Source: Burkholderia sp. 9120
Lineage (GTDB): Bacteria; Pseudomonadota; Gammaproteobacteria; Burkholderiales; Burkholderiaceae
DNA: 64,000 bases
Direction of reading: 5' to 3'
NCBI RefSeq assembly: GCF_000745015.1
Contig: NZ_JQNA01000001.1
Location: 496,001 to 560,000, forward strand
The position numbers were made by a program, and so were the translations under genes. Position 1 is the stretch's first letter; each line of letters begins with the position of its first letter. Below the pieces are notes generated by a model. It did no database searches. It had not been told where the DNA came from and worked only from the letters and a program-made list of their open reading frames with translations. Positions 16,341-24,540 of this stretch are shown piece by piece.

Positions 16341-17393
16341 TCAATGCGCCGGTGCCGGCACGACCAGACTGATTTTCTTCGCTGGCTTCCTGCCGTGTCC
16401 CACCTTGGCCTTGCCTCTGTTCCCCGCGTTCAGCTCGACGCGGGTCTCCCAGCTGCGGCCTGCATACTCGTGCGAAACCGACTCGATCAGAAAGTCGCCA
16501 TCCGCTTCTTTCTTGAAGCCCTTCAGCGTCACCGTCTTTTCTGCCGAGAAGTCCGCCCGTCCCTGCATCAGCATCGTGCTCTTCGCCGTGTGGTGATTCA
16601 GTTTCTGCAAGCGCGCACTGGCCGCGGCCTTCGCGGCCTCGGGACTCGCGAACGCATGACGTTCCGTGTGTACGGCAGCCGCCCCCTTCGGTGCGTCCGG
16701 ATTGGGGATCACGAGATCGATCTTCTTTCCGGTCTTCACGTCGTGCACGCGCGTGCGCACCGCGACGAAGCTCGCCCGGTCAGGGAAAGTGATCTCGTAA
16801 TCGATCAGCATGTCGGGCGTGAGCGTGATCGACGGCAGTTGCCGTCCGCTCACGCTCCTGCCTGCCCCACGCCCCGTCACGATGAGCTTGCCGCCCTTAA
16901 CCGTTGCGGTCGCGCCATACTGGCGTGAGAGGCGTGTCACGAAATGAAGATCGCTCTCACCGAACTGATCCGCACGCGGCACCACCGCATCGATCGCGCA
17001 TGCCGGTGTCCACCGGTTGCGCCGGGCGATATCGCCCACGATGTCCGCCAGCTTCGCGTTTTCCCAGTTGCCATAGCGGTGCGTCTTCGACGTCGCGCGC
17101 ATGTTGGCCGGCTTGCCGCGAATGATCACCGACGTCGGCGGCCCCTTAAGCGCGACCTCATCGACGGCATACTCGCCGAGGAACGCCAGGCCGCTGCCCT
17201 CCCAACCCAGCGATAGCCGCAGCGTCGCACCCTTCGGTGGAAATTCGATGCGTCCGTCCCGGTCGTCGAGTTCGATCTCGCACTCGTCCGCCTCGAGCCC
17301 TGGCTTGTCGACCGTTCGGATCCGCAGCACCCGGTCCTGAATCACCCCCGTGATGTCATCGCCATTGGCAATGATCTGGAATATCGCTTTCAT
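16341..17393 (-). CDS. D: Phage tail / late control protein D
   Basis: A 350-residue homologue of P2 gpD, a tail hub component related to T4 gp27 that sits below the tail tube and also gave the gene its late-control name. The fold is beta-rich with conserved late-control features (VLRIRTVDKPGLEADECEI; FGESDLHFVTRLSRQYGA). The C-terminus ends in a basic, Lys/Pro-rich tail. It follows X with a 22-bp gap and is the last structural gene before the lysis cassette, the same relative order (U, X, D) as in other P2-like tail clusters. Confidence 0.9.
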   Translation of the reverse strand: MKAIFQIIANGDDITGVIQDRVLRIRTVDKPGLEADECEIELDDRDGRIEFPPKGATLRLSLGWEGSGLAFLGEYAVDEVALKGPPTSVIIRGKPANMRATSKTHRYGNWENAKLADIVGDIARRNRWTPACAIDAVVPRADQFGESDLHFVTRLSRQYGATATVKGGKLIVTGRGAGRSVSGRQLPSITLTPDMLIDYEITFPDRASFVAVRTRVHDVKTGKKIDLVIPNPDAPKGAAAVHTERHAFASPEAAKAAASARLQKLNHHTAKSTMLMQGRADFSAEKTVTLKGFKKEADGDFLIESVSHEYAGRSWETRVELNAGNRGKAKVGHGRKPAKKISLVVPAPAH

Positions 17394-17415
17394 GTGGTCC
17401 TGCCCTGTTCATGCG

Positions 17416-17622
17416 CTAGGTCCATAACTGCACCGGTTCGTCGCGCTGTACTTCAATCTCGGGCAACGTGATGATGATGCCGGCCGCAAAGGGTTGCTCG
17501 TGCCGGGCGAGCCCAGGGTTGGCCGCGTACACGGCCTCCACCATGCCGGTCACGCGCCCATAGAAGGCCTGACAGATCGTGTCGAGCACATCGCCCTCAG
17601 ACGTTCTTATAGTCTTCGCCAT
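17416..17622 (-). CDS. X: Phage tail protein X (LysM-like)
   Basis: A 68-residue homologue of P2 gpX with a LysM-type fold (EGDVLDTICQAFYG; EAVYAANPGLA). The ATG at 17622 gives the standard family N-terminus MAKTIRTSEGD; a longer in-frame start only adds an arginine-rich leader. It overlaps the end of U by 26 bp in another frame. gpX is a minor baseplate/tail protein needed for tail completion. Confidence 0.88.
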   Translation of the reverse strand: MAKTIRTSEGDVLDTICQAFYGRVTGMVEAVYAANPGLARHEQPFAAGIIITLPEIEVQRDEPVQLWT

Positions 17623-18502
17623 AGCGGCCGAACTCCAGGCTGAAAGTCTGCTTGCGCGGCGCACCGTCCGACATGAGCGCCTCCTGTTCCTCGTCGACAC
17701 CCTGCAGATACCAGCGGCCCAGTACCTCGCCGTAACCAGTGGTCAACTGGACCGGCACCAGCCGCGCACCGATTGCGCGCAGCGCTTTCAACTGGCCCGC
17801 GCCGGCTTGTACCGCAGCGAACACCACACCCGACAGCGTGATCGTCTCGCCCCCCTGACTGACGGCCTGCAGCGCCTCCGGACGGTTCAGACGTTCCTGC
17901 GAGGCGACCTTGTATTTCGTGGTCCGCCGCAGCCTGTCGAACGCCGCGGTGGACAGGTTGAAGTGGAACGTATCGCCCGCGTCGGAACTGAGCGTCATCA
18001 GATGCGGCGTCGCGGCTGATGCCCCCGCAGATAACCCGGAAAGCAGTCCGCCCGCGCCTGACGATGCCGCAAACGAGCCCGTCAATGGCGAAGGCAGCTG
18101 GCCCGGACCCGCCAGATCCTTGGCGCCGGCCCACGCGTTGAACTTCATGCGTACATCGCCAAGCGCGCTGGTGACCGTGCCGGCCGCCGACCGGATGACA
18201 GGATTGCTGGCCGCGTCCGCCATGCGAAGCACGCTGCCCATCGAGGACTGCACGGCATTGAAACTGCGCAGTACCGTGCCGACCTTCGGATTGAGATCGC
18301 CGGCCACGGACAGGGCACTGCCTGCACCGGAGAGCAATTCGGCCGCATTCGCCAGATTGCCGGTCGCCAGCTTCTGCAGGACGGCGACCGTGTTGGCGCT
18401 GGCCACCCGGTTGCGCTCGTACACACGGCTCATGTTGCGCACGCGCTCGGTGGCGATGCTCGCCTGCGTCGCGGCCTGCGAGATCTGTCGTTCAAATTCC
18501 AT
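17597..18502 (-). CDS. U: Phage tail protein U with long N-terminal extension
   Basis: A 301-residue protein. The C-terminal half (about 165-301) matches P2 gpU (YKVASQERLNRPEALQAVSQGGETITLSG...LGRWYLQGVDEE...FSLEFGRYG), which caps the tail tube end in P2-like phages. The N-terminal 160 residues are alanine-rich and helical and are not part of the minimal family, which is usually about 150-160 residues. The extension may be an added tail-tip element. It lies between the tape measure and X, as expected. Confidence 0.85.
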   Translation of the reverse strand: MEFERQISQAATQASIATERVRNMSRVYERNRVASANTVAVLQKLATGNLANAAELLSGAGSALSVAGDLNPKVGTVLRSFNAVQSSMGSVLRMADAASNPVIRSAAGTVTSALGDVRMKFNAWAGAKDLAGPGQLPSPLTGSFAASSGAGGLLSGLSAGASAATPHLMTLSSDAGDTFHFNLSTAAFDRLRRTTKYKVASQERLNRPEALQAVSQGGETITLSGVVFAAVQAGAGQLKALRAIGARLVPVQLTTGYGEVLGRWYLQGVDEEQEALMSDGAPRKQTFSLEFGRYGEDYKNV

Positions 18503-18532
18503 TCCGTGTCCCCCGATTGGTGACCAATCCGA

Positions 18533-21028
18533 CTAAAGATGTGGCGCATCGAACATCGCCGAGCGATTGCTGCGCGCGAGCTCGTCCTTCATCAGCCGCT
18601 GCAGTTGCGGCGACACCTTCGCAAGAAAGCGGTCGGCCACGTCGTTATCCGACGCACCCTGAAGCGTCACGTGGAATACCGGCGCGAAGGTGTTCTGCTG
18701 GTCGATCTTCGTCACCGGTCTGTCCGCGCCCGCTGTTTTCTGAAGTGCCTTCGCCTTCGCAAGCGCATCGGCCACCGTCGCCTGCGGACCAGCGCGAGCA
18801 CTCTCATTTCCGCTCCCCGGCCAGACCCACTTCGTGACCGCGCGCAGTACCTTGCCGCCGGCGAACGTGCCCAGCGCTCCCCCGACCACGCCCCCGATGG
18901 CCACACCGATCGGGCCACCGAGCGCACCGACGGTCGCGCCGATCTTTGCACCCAGCAGACCGCCGGCGAGATTGCCGGCAATGCCCGCAAAACCCTGCGC
19001 CTTCGCCGCACGCGTATCGTGGCTGTTCGCCACCGCATACGCATCGGTCGCAGCCAGACCAAGCTTCAGGACAGAGCCCGCCATCGCCAGCTTCCCCGCG
19101 TAGGGCAAAACGCGAGGCAGGATACGGCCAGCGAAAACGCGCGCTGCGCCGAACACGCGCCCGAGCCGGCCGGCACGCCCCGCACGGCCAGCCGCCCCAG
19201 CCTTACCGGCGCCTGCCATATCGCCAGCGATATCAGCGGCTGCCCCTGCCACTCCACCACTAACACCGCCACCAGCTCCGCCTGGCAGGTTGACCACGAA
19301 CACGCGCTGCACACCGCCCGATACCCCGGCACCACCCAGCGCCTCCAGTGCGCGGCCGGCAACGCCCGATACACCACCATTGCCGCCGCCCTTGCCCGCA
19401 CCGCCCGCTTTGCCACCCCGCGCAACCAGGATCGATCCGCGCGCGATATCGAGTGCGCCCCGACCAACGCCCCAAAGCGACTTTGCCCCGCGCCACGCGA
19501 TCAACCCCGCAGCGACCCCAGCCACCGCCATCGTCGCCTTCGGTGCCGCGTCCGTCATCTTCGCGAGGCCCGTGCCGGCTGCCTTCGTCGCGTGGCCGAC
19601 GGCGTCCGTCACCGGCCGCAGTGCGTCGCCGATGCTGCGCATCGCATCGTTCCACTGCTGGCCGACTTCGCTCCACACCTGTTTCGACGAGTCACGCCGG
19701 TCGGCAAGATCCTTCGCGATCTCACCGGTCGCCTGTGACGATTCCTTCTTCAGGCGCTGGTACAGGTCTGCGTTCTGCAGATACGCGGTCAACGCAGCCT
19801 TGACCTGCATGTCCGTGAAGAGGTCCCCCGTCTTCATCGTGTCTTCGAAGGCCGCGATCTGCGCGCGACGCTTCTGCGGATCCGTTTCGCCGTTTATGTC
19901 CTTCGCTGCATTGGCAAGCTGCCTGGCCTTGGCGGGATCGACACGCTCGGTATAGGCGCGCGCGAGAACGAAGGAAGCCTCGAGCGTCGACCAGCCCTTG
20001 CCGATCGCCTCGCGCATCTTCGCCTCGTAGTCGACGCCGGCCTTTTTATAGTTGCTCGCGGTTTCATTCGATCCGATCTTCGAGAACCAGTTTTTGAGGT
20101 TATTCGCGGCTTCGTCGGCGTTACCCGCCGTCTTCATCTGCACCTGCAACATCGCGCCCAGCTGCGTCACCGAGTCCTGCCCCGAGATGCCGATCTTCTG
20201 CATCTCGGCGAGCAGCACCGGAAACCAGCGGGCCATGTCCGCCGATTCGAACGAACCCTCCTTGCCGAGAAACGCAATGGCCTCGAACGCTTTCTGCATC
20301 TGCTGCGGATCCGCGATCTTCGCGTTCTGCTGCAGCGCCTGGATCATCCGCGCGGTCTCCACGGTGGTCGCCCCCTGCCCGATCGAGAACTTCGCCGCGA
20401 GCGGCGCAAAATCCAGTGCACGACTCACGTCCATGCCGCCCGCCACCATCTGGTTGACGGCCTCGGCAAGCACGTTGCGGCCGATGCCGTTATCGCGCGC
20501 ATCGCGCCGGATGCGCTCGCCCATCGACGCCTCCTGCGCGGTGCGGGCAATGCCGGCCTTGATCGCAATGTCGCGGATGATCGCCTGATAGTCCGCTGCG
20601 ATCGTTGCTGGCACGGCCACCGCCGCCGAGAACTTCACGGCGTCGCCGATCGCGCCGCGTGCGCCGTCGCGGCCGGCAGCGAGCCGCTCCTGCCCGGTCG
20701 CTTTCAGTTCGAGCCCGCGTGCGGTGCGCCCGAGCCGCGCATAAGCACGGTCAAGCCGGTCGACCTCGACACCGTTCTCGCGCAACGAGCGCATGTTCGA
20801 TTCGATGCGCCGCCGGATACCATCGGCCGCACGATCGCCCGCCGCATGCAGCCGGCGGAATTCATCCTGCAGCCTGACCGTCTCGCCGATCGTGCGTTGC
20901 CACAGGCGTGTTTCGCTCGCGGTTTTCTTCAGCCCCGTGATACGCGAACTGGTCTCGGTGATGGCCCGGCCAAAGCTCGCCGAGACCGCCCCGCCGATGA
21001 CAATCCCGAGTGCAATGTCGTTTGCCAT
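18533..21028 (-). CDS. T: Phage tail tape measure protein
   Basis: An 831-residue tail length-determining protein of the P2 gpT / TP901 family. The N-terminal third is helical with the conserved domain RDARDNGIGRNVLAEAVNQMVAGGMD. The centre is Lys/Glu-rich helical. Residues about 510-740 are glycine- and alanine-rich and hydrophobic, as is usual for segments that may insert into the host membrane during DNA delivery. It sits between E/E' and U, where the tape measure always lies. Length predicts a tail of medium size; no break is seen. Confidence 0.92.
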   Translation of the reverse strand: MANDIALGIVIGGAVSASFGRAITETSSRITGLKKTASETRLWQRTIGETVRLQDEFRRLHAAGDRAADGIRRRIESNMRSLRENGVEVDRLDRAYARLGRTARGLELKATGQERLAAGRDGARGAIGDAVKFSAAVAVPATIAADYQAIIRDIAIKAGIARTAQEASMGERIRRDARDNGIGRNVLAEAVNQMVAGGMDVSRALDFAPLAAKFSIGQGATTVETARMIQALQQNAKIADPQQMQKAFEAIAFLGKEGSFESADMARWFPVLLAEMQKIGISGQDSVTQLGAMLQVQMKTAGNADEAANNLKNWFSKIGSNETASNYKKAGVDYEAKMREAIGKGWSTLEASFVLARAYTERVDPAKARQLANAAKDINGETDPQKRRAQIAAFEDTMKTGDLFTDMQVKAALTAYLQNADLYQRLKKESSQATGEIAKDLADRRDSSKQVWSEVGQQWNDAMRSIGDALRPVTDAVGHATKAAGTGLAKMTDAAPKATMAVAGVAAGLIAWRGAKSLWGVGRGALDIARGSILVARGGKAGGAGKGGGNGGVSGVAGRALEALGGAGVSGGVQRVFVVNLPGGAGGGVSGGVAGAAADIAGDMAGAGKAGAAGRAGRAGRLGRVFGAARVFAGRILPRVLPYAGKLAMAGSVLKLGLAATDAYAVANSHDTRAAKAQGFAGIAGNLAGGLLGAKIGATVGALGGPIGVAIGGVVGGALGTFAGGKVLRAVTKWVWPGSGNESARAGPQATVADALAKAKALQKTAGADRPVTKIDQQNTFAPVFHVTLQGASDNDVADRFLAKVSPQLQRLMKDELARSNRSAMFDAPHL

Positions 21029-21086
21029 GTCTCTCCCGTTTTCCGTAACGGCTGCTCAAGCCACCGAGCCATTCATCTAATGGCCC

Positions 21087-21203
21087 TCAATCGGTCAGCC
21101 ACCAGATCACGTCGTCGAGAGCCATGTCGTCGACGGCAGGCGGCGGCACGAGGTACTCCTTAAGCAACCGCTTTGCGAGCGCCTTGAGCGTTCTGCTGTC
21201 CAT
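21087..21203 (-). CDS. GpE' tail chaperone segment (frameshift extension)
   Basis: A 38-residue frame (MDSRTLKALAKRLLKEYLV...) ending in PPPAVDDMALDDVIWWLTD, which matches the P2 GpE/E' signature of a Pro-rich stretch followed by M-x-L-x-x-L-x-x-W. It overlaps the end of the E-like gene in the +1 frame, and the frame stays open further upstream. In tailed phages the E + E' product is made by programmed ribosomal frameshifting before the tape measure gene. Independent initiation at the ATG at 21203 is the alternative. Confidence 0.7.
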   Translation of the reverse strand: MDSRTLKALAKRLLKEYLVPPPAVDDMALDDVIWWLTD

Positions 21204-21528
21204 CCGCACGAGCGGATGTGAGGCGAAAGTAGGCGTCCTGGACACGGTGATAATCACCCAGGTCCAGGCCCTCCAGATCCGTCGGCGAAACACCCGCGAG
21301 CGTCGCGAAGATCGCCAGCTCCTGCGCCTCTTCGTCGCCCGGCGCGACCTTCTGTGCGGCACGCATGTCGCGCACCTTCGGTCGGCGGAAGATCAGCGTA
21401 TCGCGCAGGACACCATCGAACTCGGTCGGGTAATTCAGTCTGACGGTCACGCTGTCGATGAGACCCGATACTGCCGACGATGCCGGAGCTTCCGATACTG
21501 CCGGCGTCGTGCCTTGTGTGCTTTCCAT
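21160..21528 (-). CDS. Phage tail assembly chaperone (E-like)
   Basis: A 122-residue tail assembly chaperone. It has a Ser/Ala-rich N-terminus, then the conserved segment TVRLNYPTEFDGVLRDTLIFRRPKV and an acidic helical core. It binds the tape measure during tail-tube polymerisation. It sits between the tail tube and tape measure genes and overlaps a second frame encoding the E' motif, the standard arrangement for a frameshift pair. Confidence 0.85.
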   Translation of the reverse strand: MESTQGTTPAVSEAPASSAVSGLIDSVTVRLNYPTEFDGVLRDTLIFRRPKVRDMRAAQKVAPGDEEAQELAIFATLAGVSPTDLEGLDLGDYHRVQDAYFRLTSARADGQQNAQGARKAVA

Positions 21529-21551
21529 TTATTCACTCTCCAAACAACAAC

Positions 21552-21580
21552 GGCGGACCACGTGCAATTCGTGGCCCACC
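21552..21580 (-). terminator. Terminator-like hairpin between tail tube and chaperone genes
   Basis: On the minus strand GGTGGGCCACG pairs with CGTGGTCCGCC (two G-U wobbles, 7-nt loop). It is followed by GTTGTTGTTT, a poor T-tract. It may attenuate transcription between the abundant tube protein and the scarcer chaperone, or stabilise the upstream mRNA. Confidence 0.45.
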
Positions 21581-21621
21581 GTTCAGATTAAAGTTGCCTT
21601 GCTGCTGCGATGTCGCAACAC

Positions 21622-22125
21622 TTACATGCCGATGGCCTTGCGGATGTCCGCGAGCTGGTCCACGCCGTTAATGATTCGCACCATGCCCAGCACGTCGATC
21701 TCGTACACCGTCGCACCGTCGATCTCGAGCTTGTAGTAGGTGAGCGACGCCGTGAATTTCGCATCGACCTTCTCCCCCGGCTTCCAGTCACCCGGATCCA
21801 CTTCCGAGAGCATGCCCCGGAACGTTGCCGCCACGGCCTTCGTCGCGCCCTTCGTGTCGCGGAACGCCCCACGAAAGACACCGTTAAACGCGGTCGCATC
21901 GGCCAGTCCAAAGAACTTCAGGGCATCGCGCTCCATCGTCGACATCTGGAACCCGGCCTCGAGCCCCTCCATGCCGAGATCGACCTTGACGGGGGCATCC
22001 ATGCCGCCCGCGCGATGATCGTCCGTCTTGAGTTTCAGCTTCGGCAACGTGCATTGCGTCACACGGCCGGCGAAGCCCCGGCCGTCGACGTACGCGTTAA
22101 AGTTATAGAGTGTTTCCGGGATCAC
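21622..22125 (-). CDS. FII: Phage major tail tube protein FII
   Basis: A 167-residue homologue of P2 gpFII (starts MIPETLYNFNAYVDGRGFAG; conserved MSTMERDALKFFGL and ASLTYYKLEIDG). It polymerises into the inner tube of the contractile tail. It is directly downstream of the sheath gene with a 37-bp gap, the conserved FI-FII order. Length is normal for the family. Confidence 0.95.
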   Translation of the reverse strand: MIPETLYNFNAYVDGRGFAGRVTQCTLPKLKLKTDDHRAGGMDAPVKVDLGMEGLEAGFQMSTMERDALKFFGLADATAFNGVFRGAFRDTKGATKAVAATFRGMLSEVDPGDWKPGEKVDAKFTASLTYYKLEIDGATVYEIDVLGMVRIINGVDQLADIRKAIGM

Positions 22126-22161
22126 GGATCACCTCGTTATAGGTTGACTTATGGGTTGGTG

Positions 22162-23331
22162 TTACGAGTTGGTATCGAGTACTTCGGTCAGCCACTGGTC
22201 GGTGACCTCGAAGCGGAAGTTCGGGTTTTCTGCGGGCGGCACGTCGGTGAAGCGGATATTCCAGTACACCTTGCCGTCCGCGATCTGCGAGGCGGTGTTT
22301 AGCTCCGGATCCGCATAGACCTCGAAGTTGATCACCGCCCCCTTGTTCTTGAGGTCGCGCATGAACGCCTGCAGACCCTTCGTGACATCATCGACGTAGG
22401 TGCCGGTGATACCGCGGTCGACCGCCCATTTGTGACCCGCCAGCACCGCGTCCATCACGATGTCGAGCGTGCGCACGCGCGTGACAAATTTCCACTTCGC
22501 GTCGGCCGACAGCGTGCGGTTGCCCCACAGCCGGTATCCGCCATCACGGATGATCGTCGCGATGTTCGCGTGGTTCAGCAGGTTCGCGCGACACGTCTCA
22601 TCGCCATCGAGGAATTCGATCGGGCGCTTCGTACCGGTGATATCGGTGATTTCCTTGTTCGACGGCGACGCCCAGAAACCAACGTTCGCATCGGTCTGGC
22701 AGAAGAGGCCCGCTGCGAACGACGAAGCCGGCGCATCCACATCCGCGTTCGCCGTCGTGTCCCACAGCATCGCGCCCGGGTCGACCATATAGAGGCGTTT
22801 GCTGCCGAAGTTCTTCGCGTACGCAATCGCCGCCTCGTCGTCGATATTCGGCCCGTCGACGATACCGATCGCACGCAGCTTGCCCGCGAGAGAGTCCATC
22901 GCGGTCGCCACCGCCTGCGTCGACGAGAAGCCGGGCGCGAGCAGCAGCCGTGGCTGCACGTTGTATTTCGACTTCGCATCGAGCAGCGACTGCAGACCGG
23001 TGCGTGCGCCGCCGGCACTGACGCCACCGATGATGGCCGACGTGAGCGCGGGCGCCTCTCCACCGGCCGCCACGCCAGTCGCGACGACCACCGCCTTGCT
23101 CTGCGCGTAGATGGCGCGGGCGGCTTTGGCGACCGCGCTGGTTTCGCCGAATGCAGCCACCGCTTCGCGGTAACTTGTGAGTTGCACCGGCACGTTGGGC
23201 GCAGCCCGATCGGCGCCGGGCGTATAGGTGTCGACGAGGCCCACGATCGACGACGACGGCACGGCGATCGTGCGCGGGCCGCTGTCGACCAGCGACACCG
23301 TGACGCCGTGGAAAAACGATGTTGCACCCAT
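22162..23331 (-). CDS. FI: Phage tail sheath protein FI
   Basis: A 389-residue homologue of P2 gpFI, the contractile sheath subunit (starts MGATSFFHGVTVSLVDSGPR; conserved AALTSAIIGG-type core and the C-terminal domain around FRFEVTDQWLTEVLD). The ATG at 23331 is chosen because family members begin just before a similar sequence; the longer in-frame start would cross a strong terminator and add a low-complexity leader. It lies immediately downstream of that terminator, with FII following. Confidence 0.93.
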   Translation of the reverse strand: MGATSFFHGVTVSLVDSGPRTIAVPSSSIVGLVDTYTPGADRAAPNVPVQLTSYREAVAAFGETSAVAKAARAIYAQSKAVVVATGVAAGGEAPALTSAIIGGVSAGGARTGLQSLLDAKSKYNVQPRLLLAPGFSSTQAVATAMDSLAGKLRAIGIVDGPNIDDEAAIAYAKNFGSKRLYMVDPGAMLWDTTANADVDAPASSFAAGLFCQTDANVGFWASPSNKEITDITGTKRPIEFLDGDETCRANLLNHANIATIIRDGGYRLWGNRTLSADAKWKFVTRVRTLDIVMDAVLAGHKWAVDRGITGTYVDDVTKGLQAFMRDLKNKGAVINFEVYADPELNTASQIADGKVYWNIRFTDVPPAENPNFRFEVTDQWLTEVLDTNS

Positions 23332-23342
23332 GCGGGCTCTCC

Positions 23343-23380
23343 ATAAAAAAGAAGCCGTCGCGGACCAGATCCGGACGGCT
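23343..23380 (-). terminator. Strong intrinsic terminator just upstream of sheath gene
   Basis: On the minus strand AGCCGTC-CGGA pairs with TCCG-C-GACGGCT (one bulged C). It is followed by TTCTTTTTT. It ends only 12 bp before the sheath start codon. Unless antiterminated, it would separate fibre-region transcription from the sheath, tube and tape genes. Confidence 0.7.
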
Positions 23381-23434
23381 GTTTCGGGTGATGCAGTAAT
23401 GCAGAACGGTGTCTGCGCGGCGAGCCCGGAGCAA

Positions 23435-23791
23435 TCAGGCCGGTGCGTCGTGCGCCGCATCCGGCACGATCTGCGCGCCGGCATACAGATAGCGGTTCTG
23501 GATGCCCGGGTACAGCGTCGTATCTTCCTTGCCGTCAGCCGGTTCCGCCTGTGCGAGCAGCTGCTCGGCGTAACGGAACGGATCCGAACCCGCCTCAGGA
23601 ATACCGGTGAGCATGATCGACGTCGCCATGCCGAGCGGATTCTTGCCGGCCTTGTACATCGCCTCGGTGTAGTAGCTCAACACCACCACCGAGGTGATAT
23701 TCGAACTGCGGCTTACGTTGACGTTGTCGACGACGTGATACTGGGCGGGGACGCCGATCGAATCGATCACGATTTCTTTCTTGAGTGCCAT
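23435..23791 (-). CDS. Phage protein of unknown function, tail-fibre region
   Basis: A 118-residue protein beginning MALKKEIVIDSIGVPAQYHVVDNV, predominantly beta, with no recognised catalytic motif. Similar short beta proteins starting MALKK often lie next to tail-fibre assembly genes in Burkholderia phages, so a fibre-tip or adaptor role is plausible. It lies between the fibre-assembly genes and the sheath, a slot where P2-like phages also carry non-essential cargo genes. Confidence 0.6.
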   Translation of the reverse strand: MALKKEIVIDSIGVPAQYHVVDNVNVSRSSNITSVVVLSYYTEAMYKAGKNPLGMATSIMLTGIPEAGSDPFRYAEQLLAQAEPADGKEDTTLYPGIQNRYLYAGAQIVPDAAHDAPA

Positions 23792-23827
23792 GTTTGGTCT
23801 CTGTGGTTGAATGACGGACCGATGCCG

Positions 23828-24037
23828 TCAGGCGTTGGCCGGGGTAGCCGCGTTGGCCGCAGTGGTCTGATCGTTGGGCATGGCCTGCTGATACGCCGAA
23901 ACCTGTTCGGCAATCTGCGCGTTGGCCGCTTCGATCACCGGCCGCGCGACGCGATAAGGCAGCTCGCCCAGAGCGGAAAAAACGAGTTCCATGCCGGCGG
24001 ACGGCAATGTGAGGGTGAAGGCCGAGGGCACATTCAT
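23828..24037 (-). CDS. Small phage protein, unknown
   Basis: A 69-residue protein (MNVPSAFTLTLPSAGMELVFSAL...) with an Ala/Thr/Asn-rich C-terminus and no clear membrane segment. It sits between the unknown 118-residue protein and the tail-fibre assembly gene on the same strand with short gaps, so it is part of the late operon. No family is recognised. Confidence 0.55.
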   Translation of the reverse strand: MNVPSAFTLTLPSAGMELVFSALGELPYRVARPVIEAANAQIAEQVSAYQQAMPNDQTTAANAATPANA

Positions 24038-24099
24038 CGCGGGTACTCCAGTTCAGGATTAAAAATGTTGTTGTTGGGGATACAGCTCGACAGCACAGT

Positions 24100-24516
24100 T
24101 CAGGCCGGTTCGACCGGCCACTCGATGTCGAACGGAAAGCCGGGCTGCCCGGTGAGATCGCGCAACGCCTGGCGGTATCGCTCCCAGGCCGCAGCGCTTG
24201 CCCTGAACGACTCCGGCGCATCCGGCGGCACGTTGACGCGGGCGTCGCTCGCCCCCAGCAGCCGGTCACGATAGGCACGCGCGAGCAGCGTGCGATACAT
24301 GCCTTCGTTCGCACTGAACTCGTGCCTGAGCGAGTCCGCATCAGGCTGGGGAATCGTGGTGCTTCGCCAGACGGCGATGAACGGCTCGCCGCACTGGCGG
24401 CCCGAACGCGCGTCAACCGGGTGCGCCACATAGAAATCGCGACCGTGTTCGAGCATCGGATATCTTTCCCGGAGGATGGTGATGAGCATGTCATGCGAGT
24501 ACGTCATCTGTTCCAT
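24100..24516 (-). CDS. Probable tail fibre assembly chaperone
   Basis: A 138-residue protein. The C-terminal part has W-x-x-Y-x-x-A-L-R-D-L followed by a PGFPFDIEWPVEP-like ending, which is the usual signature of tail fibre assembly proteins. These chaperones help fibres trimerise and attach to the baseplate. It lies 24 bp downstream of the long fibre gene, consistent with that partner. Confidence 0.7.
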   Translation of the reverse strand: MEQMTYSHDMLITILRERYPMLEHGRDFYVAHPVDARSGRQCGEPFIAVWRSTTIPQPDADSLRHEFSANEGMYRTLLARAYRDRLLGASDARVNVPPDAPESFRASAAAWERYRQALRDLTGQPGFPFDIEWPVEPA

Positions 24517-24540
24517 TTACGTTATGTCCTTTCGTCATGT

